Below, in pieces: positions 56,875 to 64,000 of a DNA stretch of 64,000 nt; within the stretch, counting starts at the first letter, position 1; every line of letters starts with the position of its first letter. The stretch is taken from positions 62,001-126,000 of the forward strand of contig NZ_CM004509.1 in the NCBI RefSeq assembly GCF_001693435.1. Reading direction: 5' to 3'. Made by a program: the position numbers and the translations under genes. The DNA comes from Gilliamella sp. wkB7. Its GTDB lineage: Bacteria > Pseudomonadota > Gammaproteobacteria > Enterobacterales > Orbaceae. The notes under the pieces are model-generated. The model was not told the DNA's origin. It saw nothing but the letters and a program-made list of their open reading frames with translations, and did not search any database.

Positions 56875-58110
56875 TTATTCTGCTTTAACTATATACATAA
56901 ATGCAACATTGCGGGGACGGGTCTCATGTCCGCCCGTATATGCTGTGTCAAAAATATAATCTTCTTCATATCTATCACTACCAGAACCCCATGGATTACC
57001 ATCACCTTGCTCATTGTAGGTTGCAATTAGTGTACTATGGTTGTGACTTTGAATCATGCAATCTTGCCAGCTTAATATTTCTCGATTTGGATCTGCTCCT
57101 TTCCAGTGATCCCAACCTCTTATAAATTCACCTCGCAAATCTGGTAGCCAACGATGGTATACGGCACCTAGTTTAGGATATTGTTCTTTATCGAAAGGTG
57201 AACCATTACACTCAAGCCAGCCTTCAGGAGGTTGTTTACATGGCCAAGGTTGTGGGGTTCCAACTGGAATCGATTTATTACTAATAAAGTGTTCTAAATC
57301 AAAAATATTATCCACTGATATTTTTGCATTTAAGAATCCCTCTCTTTGAAAATGCCATATTATTTTATTTTCATTAACATCATATCCCACAATTGAACCA
57401 TCGTTACGTATAAGCAAGCAAAATCGCTTATCTTCTGAATAGATGCGAGATTCAAGTCCGTCGCAATGAAATTTATCAGTAATTTCGTTTACGCGCTCAT
57501 TAACTTGTTTAACTGCCAAAGGTGTTGCTGCTTGGTTTTCAAGATTAGAATCAATGGCTGAATTTAACTGAACAAACCCTTTTGAGTTTGTGGTGGCACT
57601 AGGGTGATTAGTAGTTTGTTCATGATTGGCCATTTTGCTGGTAATTAAATCTTCCACATATTGACGGGTGGCTAATACTATAGATGGATCAATTTTAAGG
57701 GTAACCGCACTAACATTATCAACCACAAAAATCATTCGTATGACTTGTGTTCGACCACTGCCTTCGGATAGTTTTGGTTTATAGGTAGTAGGGCAATTAC
57801 CGACAGCGACTAAAGTATCATCTTCATCATATAAACCAATTTCATTAATAAACCACCCCCCCTGGTTTTCAGGGATAACTAATTCAGCGATGATTTGATT
57901 AGGATTTTTTTCATCCGTGGTTAATGTATTAAGCGGTGCTTTATATACTTCATGAATTAATTTGGTTTGACTGGCATCTGGTGTTGTCGCACTACCATTT
58001 GCATCACCAACAGCCATCTTACTTAATTTGAGTGGAATACCTAAAGTGGTAGCATTGGCTAGTAATGCTGCCCCTTGTTGAGTAATTAACGTATAAAATT
58101 TTTGACTCAT
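56875..58110 (-). CDS. Tail fibre protein 7 (411 aa, identical to fibre 4)
   Basis: Same amino-acid sequence as fibre 4 over all 411 residues as far as I can compare: one fibre repeat, the QVNERVNEITDKF shaft and the PVGTPQPWPCKQPPEGWLE tip. The leader is also of the same variant. The near-identical 1.2-kb gene about 7 kb away is a substrate for homologous recombination that would delete or duplicate cassettes 4-6. Confidence 0.92.
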   Translation of the reverse strand: MSQKFYTLITQQGAALLANATTLGIPLKLSKMAVGDANGSATTPDASQTKLIHEVYKAPLNTLTTDEKNPNQIIAELVIPENQGGWFINEIGLYDEDDTLVAVGNCPTTYKPKLSEGSGRTQVIRMIFVVDNVSAVTLKIDPSIVLATRQYVEDLITSKMANHEQTTNHPSATTNSKGFVQLNSAIDSNLENQAATPLAVKQVNERVNEITDKFHCDGLESRIYSEDKRFCLLIRNDGSIVGYDVNENKIIWHFQREGFLNAKISVDNIFDLEHFISNKSIPVGTPQPWPCKQPPEGWLECNGSPFDKEQYPKLGAVYHRWLPDLRGEFIRGWDHWKGADPNREILSWQDCMIQSHNHSTLIATYNEQGDGNPWGSGSDRYEEDYIFDTAYTGGHETRPRNVAFMYIVKAE

Positions 58111-58345
58111 ATTTTACCCTACAAACAAAACTCGGATCGCCTATAGGGTGAGCGAATGAGCTGATTGTGTTTGTTATAAATGTCTAGTTTATAAATACTT
58201 TATAAAGTGCATTAAATTTGCATTTTATAAAATAGCTTAATAAAGATAGTGACACAGTCACAAAAAAATTGTTAATCAATTATTTTGTGACAAAAATTAT
58301 TACAAACAGCTAAAATAGCAAATCGCTGGAATAAAAAATATGAAT
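58111..58345 (-). repeat. Fibre leader, copy 7 (palindromic variant)
   Basis: Nearly identical to leader copy 4 with its 35-base palindrome; a few single-base changes at the distal end. Confidence 0.75.
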
Positions 58346-58377
58346 AAAAAAACCTTAGTGAAATTACTAAGGTTTTT
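58346..58377 (-). terminator. Array terminator, copy 7
   Basis: Intact stem and loop after the tfa remnant of cassette 8. Confidence 0.9.
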
Positions 58378-58384
58378 GTTTACT

Positions 58385-58449
58385 AGTTACTTTATTTTGG
58401 CTAGTCTTTAAGTTGTAAAATCATCAGGAATTTCTTCCATCTCTTGAAT
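58385..58449 (-). pseudogene. Small remnant of a tail fibre assembly gene, cassette 8
   Basis: Only about 60 bases are left: QEMEEIPDDFT is recognisable against QEVGEIPDGYT of intact Tfa, followed by a piece like the 3' end (CCAAAATAAAGT). Everything else has been deleted. Confidence 0.7.
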
Positions 58450-58450
58450 G

Positions 58451-59890
58451 TTATTCAGCTTTAACTATATACATAAATGTAATATCTTTACCATCAGGGC
58501 GATCTTTATTTCTAGAATTATCCCAATTTCGTAAATCTGGTAATTTATTATCCCAATATGCATAAGCTAGTTTCGGGTATTTTTCCGTATCAATGTTAGC
58601 TCCATTACACTCCAAATATCCTACAGGTGGTTTAGATTTAGGCCATGGTAGTGGGACGCCGACTGGCGTTAAAAAACGATCTATATTTGCTTCTGTGATG
58701 GTCTCAACCCAAGCCCTTTTTCTAGTGTAAAATCCACAACGACTAAAAAGTCTTGGTAATTCATAATCAGTAACGTATAATTGCTCAACGTGACCATTGT
58801 AATAACCATCCCCACCATAAACTGCCAACGCTGCACTACAATTATTATATGTGAACTTTGGGAGATTTGAGGCAAATTTATCGGTACTTATGCCATAGAA
58901 ACCGGTTAACAATCGTTTTTCTGGATCACTTAATGGAGCACCGAAATTTGCACCAATCCCATAATCACCAGCTTTTAGAACTGATTTATCGTTAATAGTT
59001 ACATCTTTTACATTTTTAAATTGCCAAATGTTTTCGGTTGAATCGTAGTCTAATTTGCTTTCCGATCTTTGAGTTTTAGCATCATAAAACACATGCGAAT
59101 AACTATCGCTTGAAGTCATCAATGTCATTGAATCATTGTTAGAATTGTTAATTTTCAATCCGTTACTTGATAATGTCAATTGACCTGTCATTGTGTCACC
59201 AGAACGTTTTACTGCTCCGTTTGCCACATCATACACTTTTTTGACCTCTAATGGCGTTGCGGCTTGAGTTTCGAGCTTAGAATCAATTTCTGAATTCAAT
59301 TGCACAAAACCTTTGTTACTAGTGGTGGCATTTGGGTGATTGGTTGATTTTTCATGAGCAGTGATTTTTGCTGTAATTGCATCATTAACATATTTTTGAG
59401 TTGCAGTCGTTTGAGTAGCGTCGGCTCTTGGTTCAATGTATTTCCGCGCGGCAAATACTTCAGTTGTTTCGTTTTTCAGCTCAATAGCTTCTGTGTTATC
59501 GACAATGATCACCATTCTAATCACTTGTGTTCGACTACTGTCTTCAAGGCAGTTGGGCTTATAAGTAGCAGGGTAGTTACCTACGGCGATCAGATTATTT
59601 TCATCATCAAATAAGCCAATTTCATGAATAAACCAGCCACCATCAGTTTCAGGTATGACTTGTTCTGCAATAATTTGACAAGGGTTTTCATTGTCGACGA
59701 ATAATTTGTCGATAGCTGCACGTCTAACTTCATGAACTAATTCGGTTTGGGTTACATCAGGTTTAGTAATATTACCGTTGCCATCACCCACTGCCATTTG
59801 AGTTATTTTAAGTGGAACGCCTAATGAGGTTGCATTATCTAATAATGCAATCCCTTTTTGGGTTAAAACTGTATAATATGTTTGATTCAT
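58451..59890 (-). CDS. Tail fibre protein 8 (479 aa, divergent class)
   Basis: A second class of fibre (start MNQTYYTVLTQKGIALLDNA), related to but clearly distinct from the MSQKFYTLIT class in the attachment domain. It has one fibre repeat (TTSNKGFVQLNSEIDS), a KRSGDTMTGQLTLSSNGLKI segment and a knob-like region (RLLTGFYGISTDKFASNLPK, then RKRAWVETITEANIDRFLTP). The short tip ends ITFMYIVKAE without the ENRPRN motif. Its tfa gene is almost gone. Confidence 0.9.
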   Translation of the reverse strand: MNQTYYTVLTQKGIALLDNATSLGVPLKITQMAVGDGNGNITKPDVTQTELVHEVRRAAIDKLFVDNENPCQIIAEQVIPETDGGWFIHEIGLFDDENNLIAVGNYPATYKPNCLEDSSRTQVIRMVIIVDNTEAIELKNETTEVFAARKYIEPRADATQTTATQKYVNDAITAKITAHEKSTNHPNATTSNKGFVQLNSEIDSKLETQAATPLEVKKVYDVANGAVKRSGDTMTGQLTLSSNGLKINNSNNDSMTLMTSSDSYSHVFYDAKTQRSESKLDYDSTENIWQFKNVKDVTINDKSVLKAGDYGIGANFGAPLSDPEKRLLTGFYGISTDKFASNLPKFTYNNCSAALAVYGGDGYYNGHVEQLYVTDYELPRLFSRCGFYTRKRAWVETITEANIDRFLTPVGVPLPWPKSKPPVGYLECNGANIDTEKYPKLAYAYWDNKLPDLRNWDNSRNKDRPDGKDITFMYIVKAE

Positions 59891-59912
59891 TTTTTTATCC
59901 TCATAGTATCGA

Positions 59913-60035
59913 TTAAATGAATAGTTGTGCCAAAATGGATTTCATATTTAATTTGAGTGGAATACCTAAAGCGGTAGCATTGGCTAGTAATGCAGCCCCT
60001 TGTTGGGTAATTAACGTGTAAAATTTTTGACTCAT
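59913..60035 (-). pseudogene. Truncated first-class fibre start upstream of fibre 8
   Basis: A 40-codon frame beginning MSQKFYTLITQQGAALLANA and continuing TALGIPLKLN, identical to the start of first-class fibres, then running out into unrelated sequence and a stop. It sits between the usual leader and the fibre 8 start. It marks where a second-class fibre gene replaced a first-class one, leaving the first 29 codons. Confidence 0.85.
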
Positions 60036-60272
60036 ACTTTTATTCTATAAACTAAATTCTAATCGCCAATAGGGCGAGCGAATGAGCTGATTGTGTTTAT
60101 TTTAAATGTCTAGTTTACGAATACCTTATAAAATGCATTAGATTTGCATTTTATAAAATGGCTTGGCAAAGATAATGACACAGTCTAAAAAAGTTAGTTA
60201 ATGGATGGATTTGTAAAAAAAATGATTACAAACAGCTAAGATAACAAAACGTTAGAAATATAAGATGTGAAT
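60036..60272 (-). repeat. Fibre leader, copy 8
   Basis: The standard leader, somewhat more diverged, now in front of the truncated fibre start rather than directly before fibre 8. Translation of fibre 8 would use its own site (GAGGAT) 20 bases after the truncated frame. Confidence 0.75.
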
Positions 60273-60306
60273 AAAAAAACCTTAGTGAAATTTTACTAAG
60301 GTTTTT
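60273..60306 (-). terminator. Array terminator, copy 8 (after tfa 9)
   Basis: Same stem as the other copies but with the loop enlarged by two bases (GAAATTTT). Confidence 0.85.
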
Positions 60307-60320
60307 GTTTATTCGTTACT

Positions 60321-60926
60321 TTATTTTGGTTGGTTTGGCCATTCGATATTAGGTGCTTGTTCAATATCAATGCGATTTACCTGCACTCGATATTTTTTCC
60401 ATTCAATGAGTAATTGTGTTTCTTGCTCACTGGCAATTTGTGAATCAACCGCATCTTGTAGATAACTGAGTTGTGAAGCTGCTTCAGCGAGAAGTTGATT
60501 TTTCTTGATTGAAGCTTGATTGACTTCATATTGATGTTGTTTATTTTTATCAAACTGCCATTTTTTCCCATCCCAGCTATCAAATTCACTAGTTGGTTTT
60601 AATTCAGTAAAACCATCAGGAATTTCACCCACCTCTTGAAGGATAGTTTCTCCCCCCGTTTCAATTGAGTAAATCTTAGTACCACGTAAATCTTTAGGAT
60701 AGGTCCATTGTTGACCATCATGAATGATTGCCTGATTATCTTTAACGCTTTGTGGTGCTTCTAAATAAGCATTAGCCGGTAAACCAACACCAATTGGTAA
60801 ATATTGATAGGTTGCTTGTAAAAATTCACCTTTTGAGTCAACGTTATAAATAACGGCCCAACCAGCTGAAATTGTTAAACCGCTATTATCTAATACTGCT
60901 GATTCAGGTTGTAATTGGTATTTCAT
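60321..60926 (-). CDS. Tail fibre assembly protein, cassette 9
   Basis: A 201-residue Tfa of a second allele, shared with cassette 10 (DNSGLTISAGWAVIYNVDSK, then SETILQEVGEIPDGF-like region, then EVNQASIKKNQLLAEAASQL). The FDSWDGKKWQFD motif is conserved. The ATG at 60926 is preferred to an adjacent in-frame TTG. It follows fibre 9 by 14 bases and is probably matched to second-class fibres. Confidence 0.9.
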   Translation of the reverse strand: MKYQLQPESAVLDNSGLTISAGWAVIYNVDSKGEFLQATYQYLPIGVGLPANAYLEAPQSVKDNQAIIHDGQQWTYPKDLRGTKIYSIETGGETILQEVGEIPDGFTELKPTSEFDSWDGKKWQFDKNKQHQYEVNQASIKKNQLLAEAASQLSYLQDAVDSQIASEQETQLLIEWKKYRVQVNRIDIEQAPNIEWPNQPK

Positions 60927-60940
60927 CAATATTCTCCTGA

Positions 60941-62383
60941 TTATTCAGCTTTAACTATATACATAAATGTAATATTTTTACCATCAGGGCGATCTTTATT
61001 TCTAGAATTATCCCAATTTCGTAAATCTGGTAATTTTCTATCCCAATATGCATAAGCTAGTTTCGGGTATTTTTCCGCATCAATGTCAGCTCCATTACAC
61101 TCCAAATATCCTACAGGTGGTTTAGATTTAGGCCATGGTAGTGGTACGCCGACTGGTGGTACAAAACGATCTACATTTGCTTCCGTGATAGACTCAATCC
61201 ATTCCTTTTTATCTTTTAAATGAAATACATTACGGCTAAGAATTCTAGGTCCTTTGGATGCCGGAACATATAATTGCTCAACATGACCAGCCGATTGGCT
61301 TCCACTACCATAAACTGCCAGCGTTGACCAATGATTGTCATATCCTAAATCAGGAAGACCAGGGCGATTAAATGTGTCTGTGCCATAGAAACCGGTTAAC
61401 AATATGTCGTTTGCATTACTTAATGGGGCACCACCTTCTGCTGAACCGATTCCATAATCACCTGCTTTTAGAACTGATTTATCGTTAACAGTTACATCAT
61501 TTACATTTTTAAATTGCCAAATGTTTTTGGTTGAATCGTAGTCTAATTTGCTTTTCGATCTTTTAGTTTTAGCATCATAAAACACATGTGAATAACTATC
61601 GCTTGAAGTCATCAATGTCATTGAATCATTGTTAGCATTGTTTATTTTCAATCCTTTACTTGATAATGTCAATTGACCTGTCATTGTGTCACCAGCACGT
61701 TTTACTGCTCCGTTTGCCACATCATACACTTTTTTGACCGCTAATGGCGTTGCGGCTTGAGTTTCGAGCTTAGAATCAATTTCTGAATTCAGTTGCACAA
61801 AACCTTTGGTCCTAGTAGTGGCATCTGGGTGATTGGTTGATTTTTCATGAGCAGTCATTTTTGCTGTAATTGTATCATTAACATATTTTTGAGTTGCAGT
61901 CGTTTGAGTAGCGTCGGCTCTTGGTTCAATGTATTTCCGCGCGGCAAATACTTCAGTTGTTTCGTTTTTCAGCTCAATAGCTTCTGTGTTATCGACAATG
62001 ATCACCATTCTAATCACTTGTGTTCGACTACTGTCTTCAAGGCAGTTGGGCTTATAAGTAGCAGGGTAGTTACCTACGGCGATCAGATTATTTTCATCAT
62101 CAAATAAGCCAATTTCATGAATAAACCAGCCACCATCAGTTTCAGGTATGACTTGTTCTGCAATAATTTGACAAGAGTTTTCATTGTCGACGAATAATGT
62201 GTCGATAGCAGCACGTCTAACTTCATGAACTAATTTGGTTTGGGTTGCATCGGGTTTAGTTATATTACCGTTGCCATCACCCACTGCCATTTGAGTTATT
62301 TTAAGTGGAATGCCTAATGAGATTGCATTATCTAATAATGCCACCCCTTTTTGGGTTAAAACTGTATAATATGTTTGATTCAT
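60941..62383 (-). CDS. Tail fibre protein 9 (480 aa, divergent class)
   Basis: Close paralogue of fibre 8 through the attachment domain, the single repeat and the KRAGDTMTGQLTLSSKGLKI segment. It diverges in the knob region (ILLTGFYGTDTFNRPGLPDL, then SAGHVEQLYVPASKGPRILS), which is where specificity should lie. The tip (VGYLECNGADIDAEKYPKLA) is nearly the same as in fibre 8. It has an intact tfa partner. Confidence 0.9.
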   Translation of the reverse strand: MNQTYYTVLTQKGVALLDNAISLGIPLKITQMAVGDGNGNITKPDATQTKLVHEVRRAAIDTLFVDNENSCQIIAEQVIPETDGGWFIHEIGLFDDENNLIAVGNYPATYKPNCLEDSSRTQVIRMVIIVDNTEAIELKNETTEVFAARKYIEPRADATQTTATQKYVNDTITAKMTAHEKSTNHPDATTRTKGFVQLNSEIDSKLETQAATPLAVKKVYDVANGAVKRAGDTMTGQLTLSSKGLKINNANNDSMTLMTSSDSYSHVFYDAKTKRSKSKLDYDSTKNIWQFKNVNDVTVNDKSVLKAGDYGIGSAEGGAPLSNANDILLTGFYGTDTFNRPGLPDLGYDNHWSTLAVYGSGSQSAGHVEQLYVPASKGPRILSRNVFHLKDKKEWIESITEANVDRFVPPVGVPLPWPKSKPPVGYLECNGADIDAEKYPKLAYAYWDRKLPDLRNWDNSRNKDRPDGKNITFMYIVKAE

Positions 62384-62393
62384 TTTGTTATCC

Positions 62394-62528
62394 TCATAGT
62401 ATCGATTGAATGAATAGTTGTGCCAAAATGGATTTCATATTTAATTTGAGTGGAATACCTAAAACGGTAGCATTGGCTAGTAATGCAACCCCTTGTTGGG
62501 TAATTAACATATAAAATTTTTGACTCAT
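62394..62528 (-). pseudogene. Truncated first-class fibre start upstream of fibre 9
   Basis: A 44-codon frame starting MSQKFYMLITQQGVALLANA, the same remnant as before fibre 8 with the identical breakpoint (PLKLNMKSILAQLFI) but more point changes. The stop seen in the other copy has become CAA, so it reads four codons further. The shared breakpoint shows that the replacement happened once and the product was then duplicated. Confidence 0.85.
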
Positions 62529-62765
62529 ATTTTTATTCTATAAACTAAATTCGAATCGCCAATAGGGTGAGCGAATGAGCTGATTGTGTTTATTTTAAAT
62601 GTCTAGTTTATGAATACCTTATAAAGTGCATTAGATTTACATTTTATAAAATGGATTGCTAAAGATAGTGACATAGTCTAAAAAAATTAGTTAATGGATG
62701 GGGTTGTAAAAAAAATGATTACAAACAGCTAAAATAGCAAATCGTTAGAAATATAAGATGTAAAT
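62529..62765 (-). repeat. Fibre leader, copy 9
   Basis: Standard leader of the copy 1 type in front of the truncated fibre start. Confidence 0.75.
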
Positions 62766-62797
62766 AAAAAAACCTTAGTGAAATTACTAAGGTTTTT
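62766..62797 (-). terminator. Array terminator, copy 9 (after tfa 10)
   Basis: Identical stem and GAAATT loop to copy 1. Confidence 0.9.
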
Positions 62798-62812
62798 GTT
62801 GATTAATTAACT

Positions 62813-63418
62813 TTATTTTGGTTGGTTTGGCCATTCAATATTTGGCGCTAGTTCAATATCAATACGATTTATTAGCACTCGATATTTTTTCCATTCAACG
62901 AGTAATTGTGTTTCTTGCTCACTAGCAATTTGTGAATCAACCGCATCTTGTAGATAACTGAGTTGTGAAGCTGCTTCAGAGAGAAGTTGATTTTTCTTGA
63001 TTGAAGCTTGATTGACTTCATATTGATGTTGTTTATTTTTATCAAACTGCCATTTTTTCCCATCCCAGCTATCAAATTCACTAGTTGGTTTTAATTCAGT
63101 AAAACCATCAGGAATTTCACCGACCTCTTGAAGGATAGTTTCTCCCCCCGTTTCAATTGAGTAAATCTTAGTGCCACGTAAATCTTTAGGATAGGTCCAT
63201 TGTTGACCATCATGAATGATTGCCTGATTCTCTTTAACGCTTTGTGGTGCTTCTAAATAAGCATTAGCCGGTAAGCCAACACCAATTGGTAAATATTGAT
63301 AGGTGGCTTGTAAAAATTCACCTTTAGCGTCAACATTATAAACAACGACCCAGCCGGTTGAAATTGTTAAGCCGCTATTATCTAATACTGCTGATTCTGG
63401 TTGTAATTGGTATTTCAT
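62813..63418 (-). CDS. Tail fibre assembly protein, cassette 10
   Basis: A 201-residue Tfa of the cassette 9 allele with a few changes (STGWVVVYNVDAKG, SVKENQAIIHDG, EQETQLLVEWKKYRVLINRI). The start at ATG 63418 is preferred to the upstream TTG. It follows fibre 10 with a GGAGGATAT ribosome-binding region. Confidence 0.9.
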   Translation of the reverse strand: MKYQLQPESAVLDNSGLTISTGWVVVYNVDAKGEFLQATYQYLPIGVGLPANAYLEAPQSVKENQAIIHDGQQWTYPKDLRGTKIYSIETGGETILQEVGEIPDGFTELKPTSEFDSWDGKKWQFDKNKQHQYEVNQASIKKNQLLSEAASQLSYLQDAVDSQIASEQETQLLVEWKKYRVLINRIDIELAPNIEWPNQPK

Positions 63419-63432
63419 CAATATCCTCCTGA

Positions 63433-64000
63433 TTATTCAGCTTTAACTATATAGATAAATTGAATATCTTTACTACCATCCCACTTTCGTAAATCTGGTA
63501 ATTTTCCATTCGGATACGCATAACTTAGTTTCGGATATTTATTTGCATCAAAACTAGCTCCGTTGCACAATAAATAGCCTTTTGGTGCAAAGGATCTAGG
63601 CCACGGTTGTGGCACGCCGACAGGTGTTGTTAAAAAACGGTCTATATTTGCTTCTGTGATAGACTCAACCCAAGCATCTTTACTATTATAAGCTCCACAA
63701 CGGCTGAAAAGTCTTGGTGTTCTTGGTAGAGTAGTCTCTGCAATATATAATTGCTCAATGAATCTAGTCCATCGAGTTTTACTACCATACACTGCCAGCG
63801 TTCCAGAACCATGTACATTTGGGAGACTTGAGAGAAGTTGATCGGTATCTATGCCATAGAAACCGGCTAACAATCGTTTTTCTGGATCATCCAAATTAGC
63901 ACCGTCATATGTACCAATCCCATGATCACCTGCTTTTAGAACTGACTTATCGTTAATAGTTACATCATCTACATTTTTGAATTGCCAAATGTTTTGGGTT
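63433..64000 (-). CDS. Tail fibre protein 10, C-terminal part (runs off the window)
   Basis: The frame is open from the stop at 63433 to the end of the window, so its N-terminus lies beyond 64000. No start codon should be assigned inside. Visible are the NIWQFKNVDDVTINDKSVLK segment of second-class fibres, a knob-like region (RLLAGFYGIDTDQLLSSLPN, then KDAWVESITEANIDRFLTTP) and a collar tip (VGVPQPWPRSFAPKGYLLCN) ending DIQFIYIVKAE. Compared with fibres 8 and 9 the tip has changed most (APKGYLLCNGASFDANKYPK). Confidence 0.9.
   Translation of the reverse strand, partial: TQNIWQFKNVDDVTINDKSVLKAGDHGIGTYDGANLDDPEKRLLAGFYGIDTDQLLSSLPNVHGSGTLAVYGSKTRWTRFIEQLYIAETTLPRTPRLFSRCGAYNSKDAWVESITEANIDRFLTTPVGVPQPWPRSFAPKGYLLCNGASFDANKYPKLSYAYPNGKLPDLRKWDGSKDIQFIYIVKAE

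Noticed and set aside
41538..64000. Invertible fibre segment or diversity-generating retroelement
   Set aside because: All cassettes have the same orientation, no inverted crossover sites or invertase gene are visible, there is no reverse transcriptase in the window, and tip differences are not restricted to adenines. Either could still exist outside the window.

Overview
The window is AT-rich chromosomal DNA of a gammaproteobacterium. The gene order gpt-frsA-proB-proA matches enteric bacteria, and the base composition, the argCBGH-serC set and the T6SS and P2-like modules suggest an Orbaceae member such as Gilliamella (inferred from sequence style; no search was run).

Region 1 (1-17.4 kb) is an orphan type VI secretion (T6SS) cargo island with no core apparatus genes. 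It holds two almost identical vgrG spike genes, each followed by its own cargo. The first is followed by a DUF4123 adaptor, a VasX-like pore-forming effector and two tandem membrane proteins that are probable immunity factors. The second is followed by another DUF4123 adaptor, a small helper, a Tox-REase-5 nuclease toxin and an Imm52-like immunity protein. Decayed vgrG 5' ends lie at both margins, an orphan DUF3396-type immunity gene lies on the left, and an effector-like gene is cut off where a copied vgrG upstream segment begins. The picture is repeated duplication and replacement of vgrG-cargo units.

Region 2 (17.8-34.3 kb) is housekeeping: trhP, proA and proB (separated by three small membrane-protein genes and a decayed piece of proB), frsA, gpt, pepD, argC-argB-argG-argH with a paired ArgR operator before argC, serC, a YjeI-like lipoprotein and a tRNA-Ile(CAU).

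Region 3 (34.3-64 kb, continuing past the window) is the late end of a P2-like prophage, all on the minus strand, next to the tRNA-Ile gene: ogr, D, U, T, E/E' (with a conserved -1 frameshift site), FII and FI. Where P2 has a single H-G fibre pair, there are at least ten tail-fibre cassettes, each made of a conserved leader, a fibre gene, a fibre-assembly (tfa) gene and a near-identical terminator. The fibres share an N-terminal attachment domain and differ in repeat number and tip. Four tfa copies are decayed, two fibres are identical as proteins, and two truncated fibre starts are left over. This is the signature of an actively recombining receptor-binding repertoire. The prophage gene D also carries a 12-bp tandem repeat of about 20 copies.
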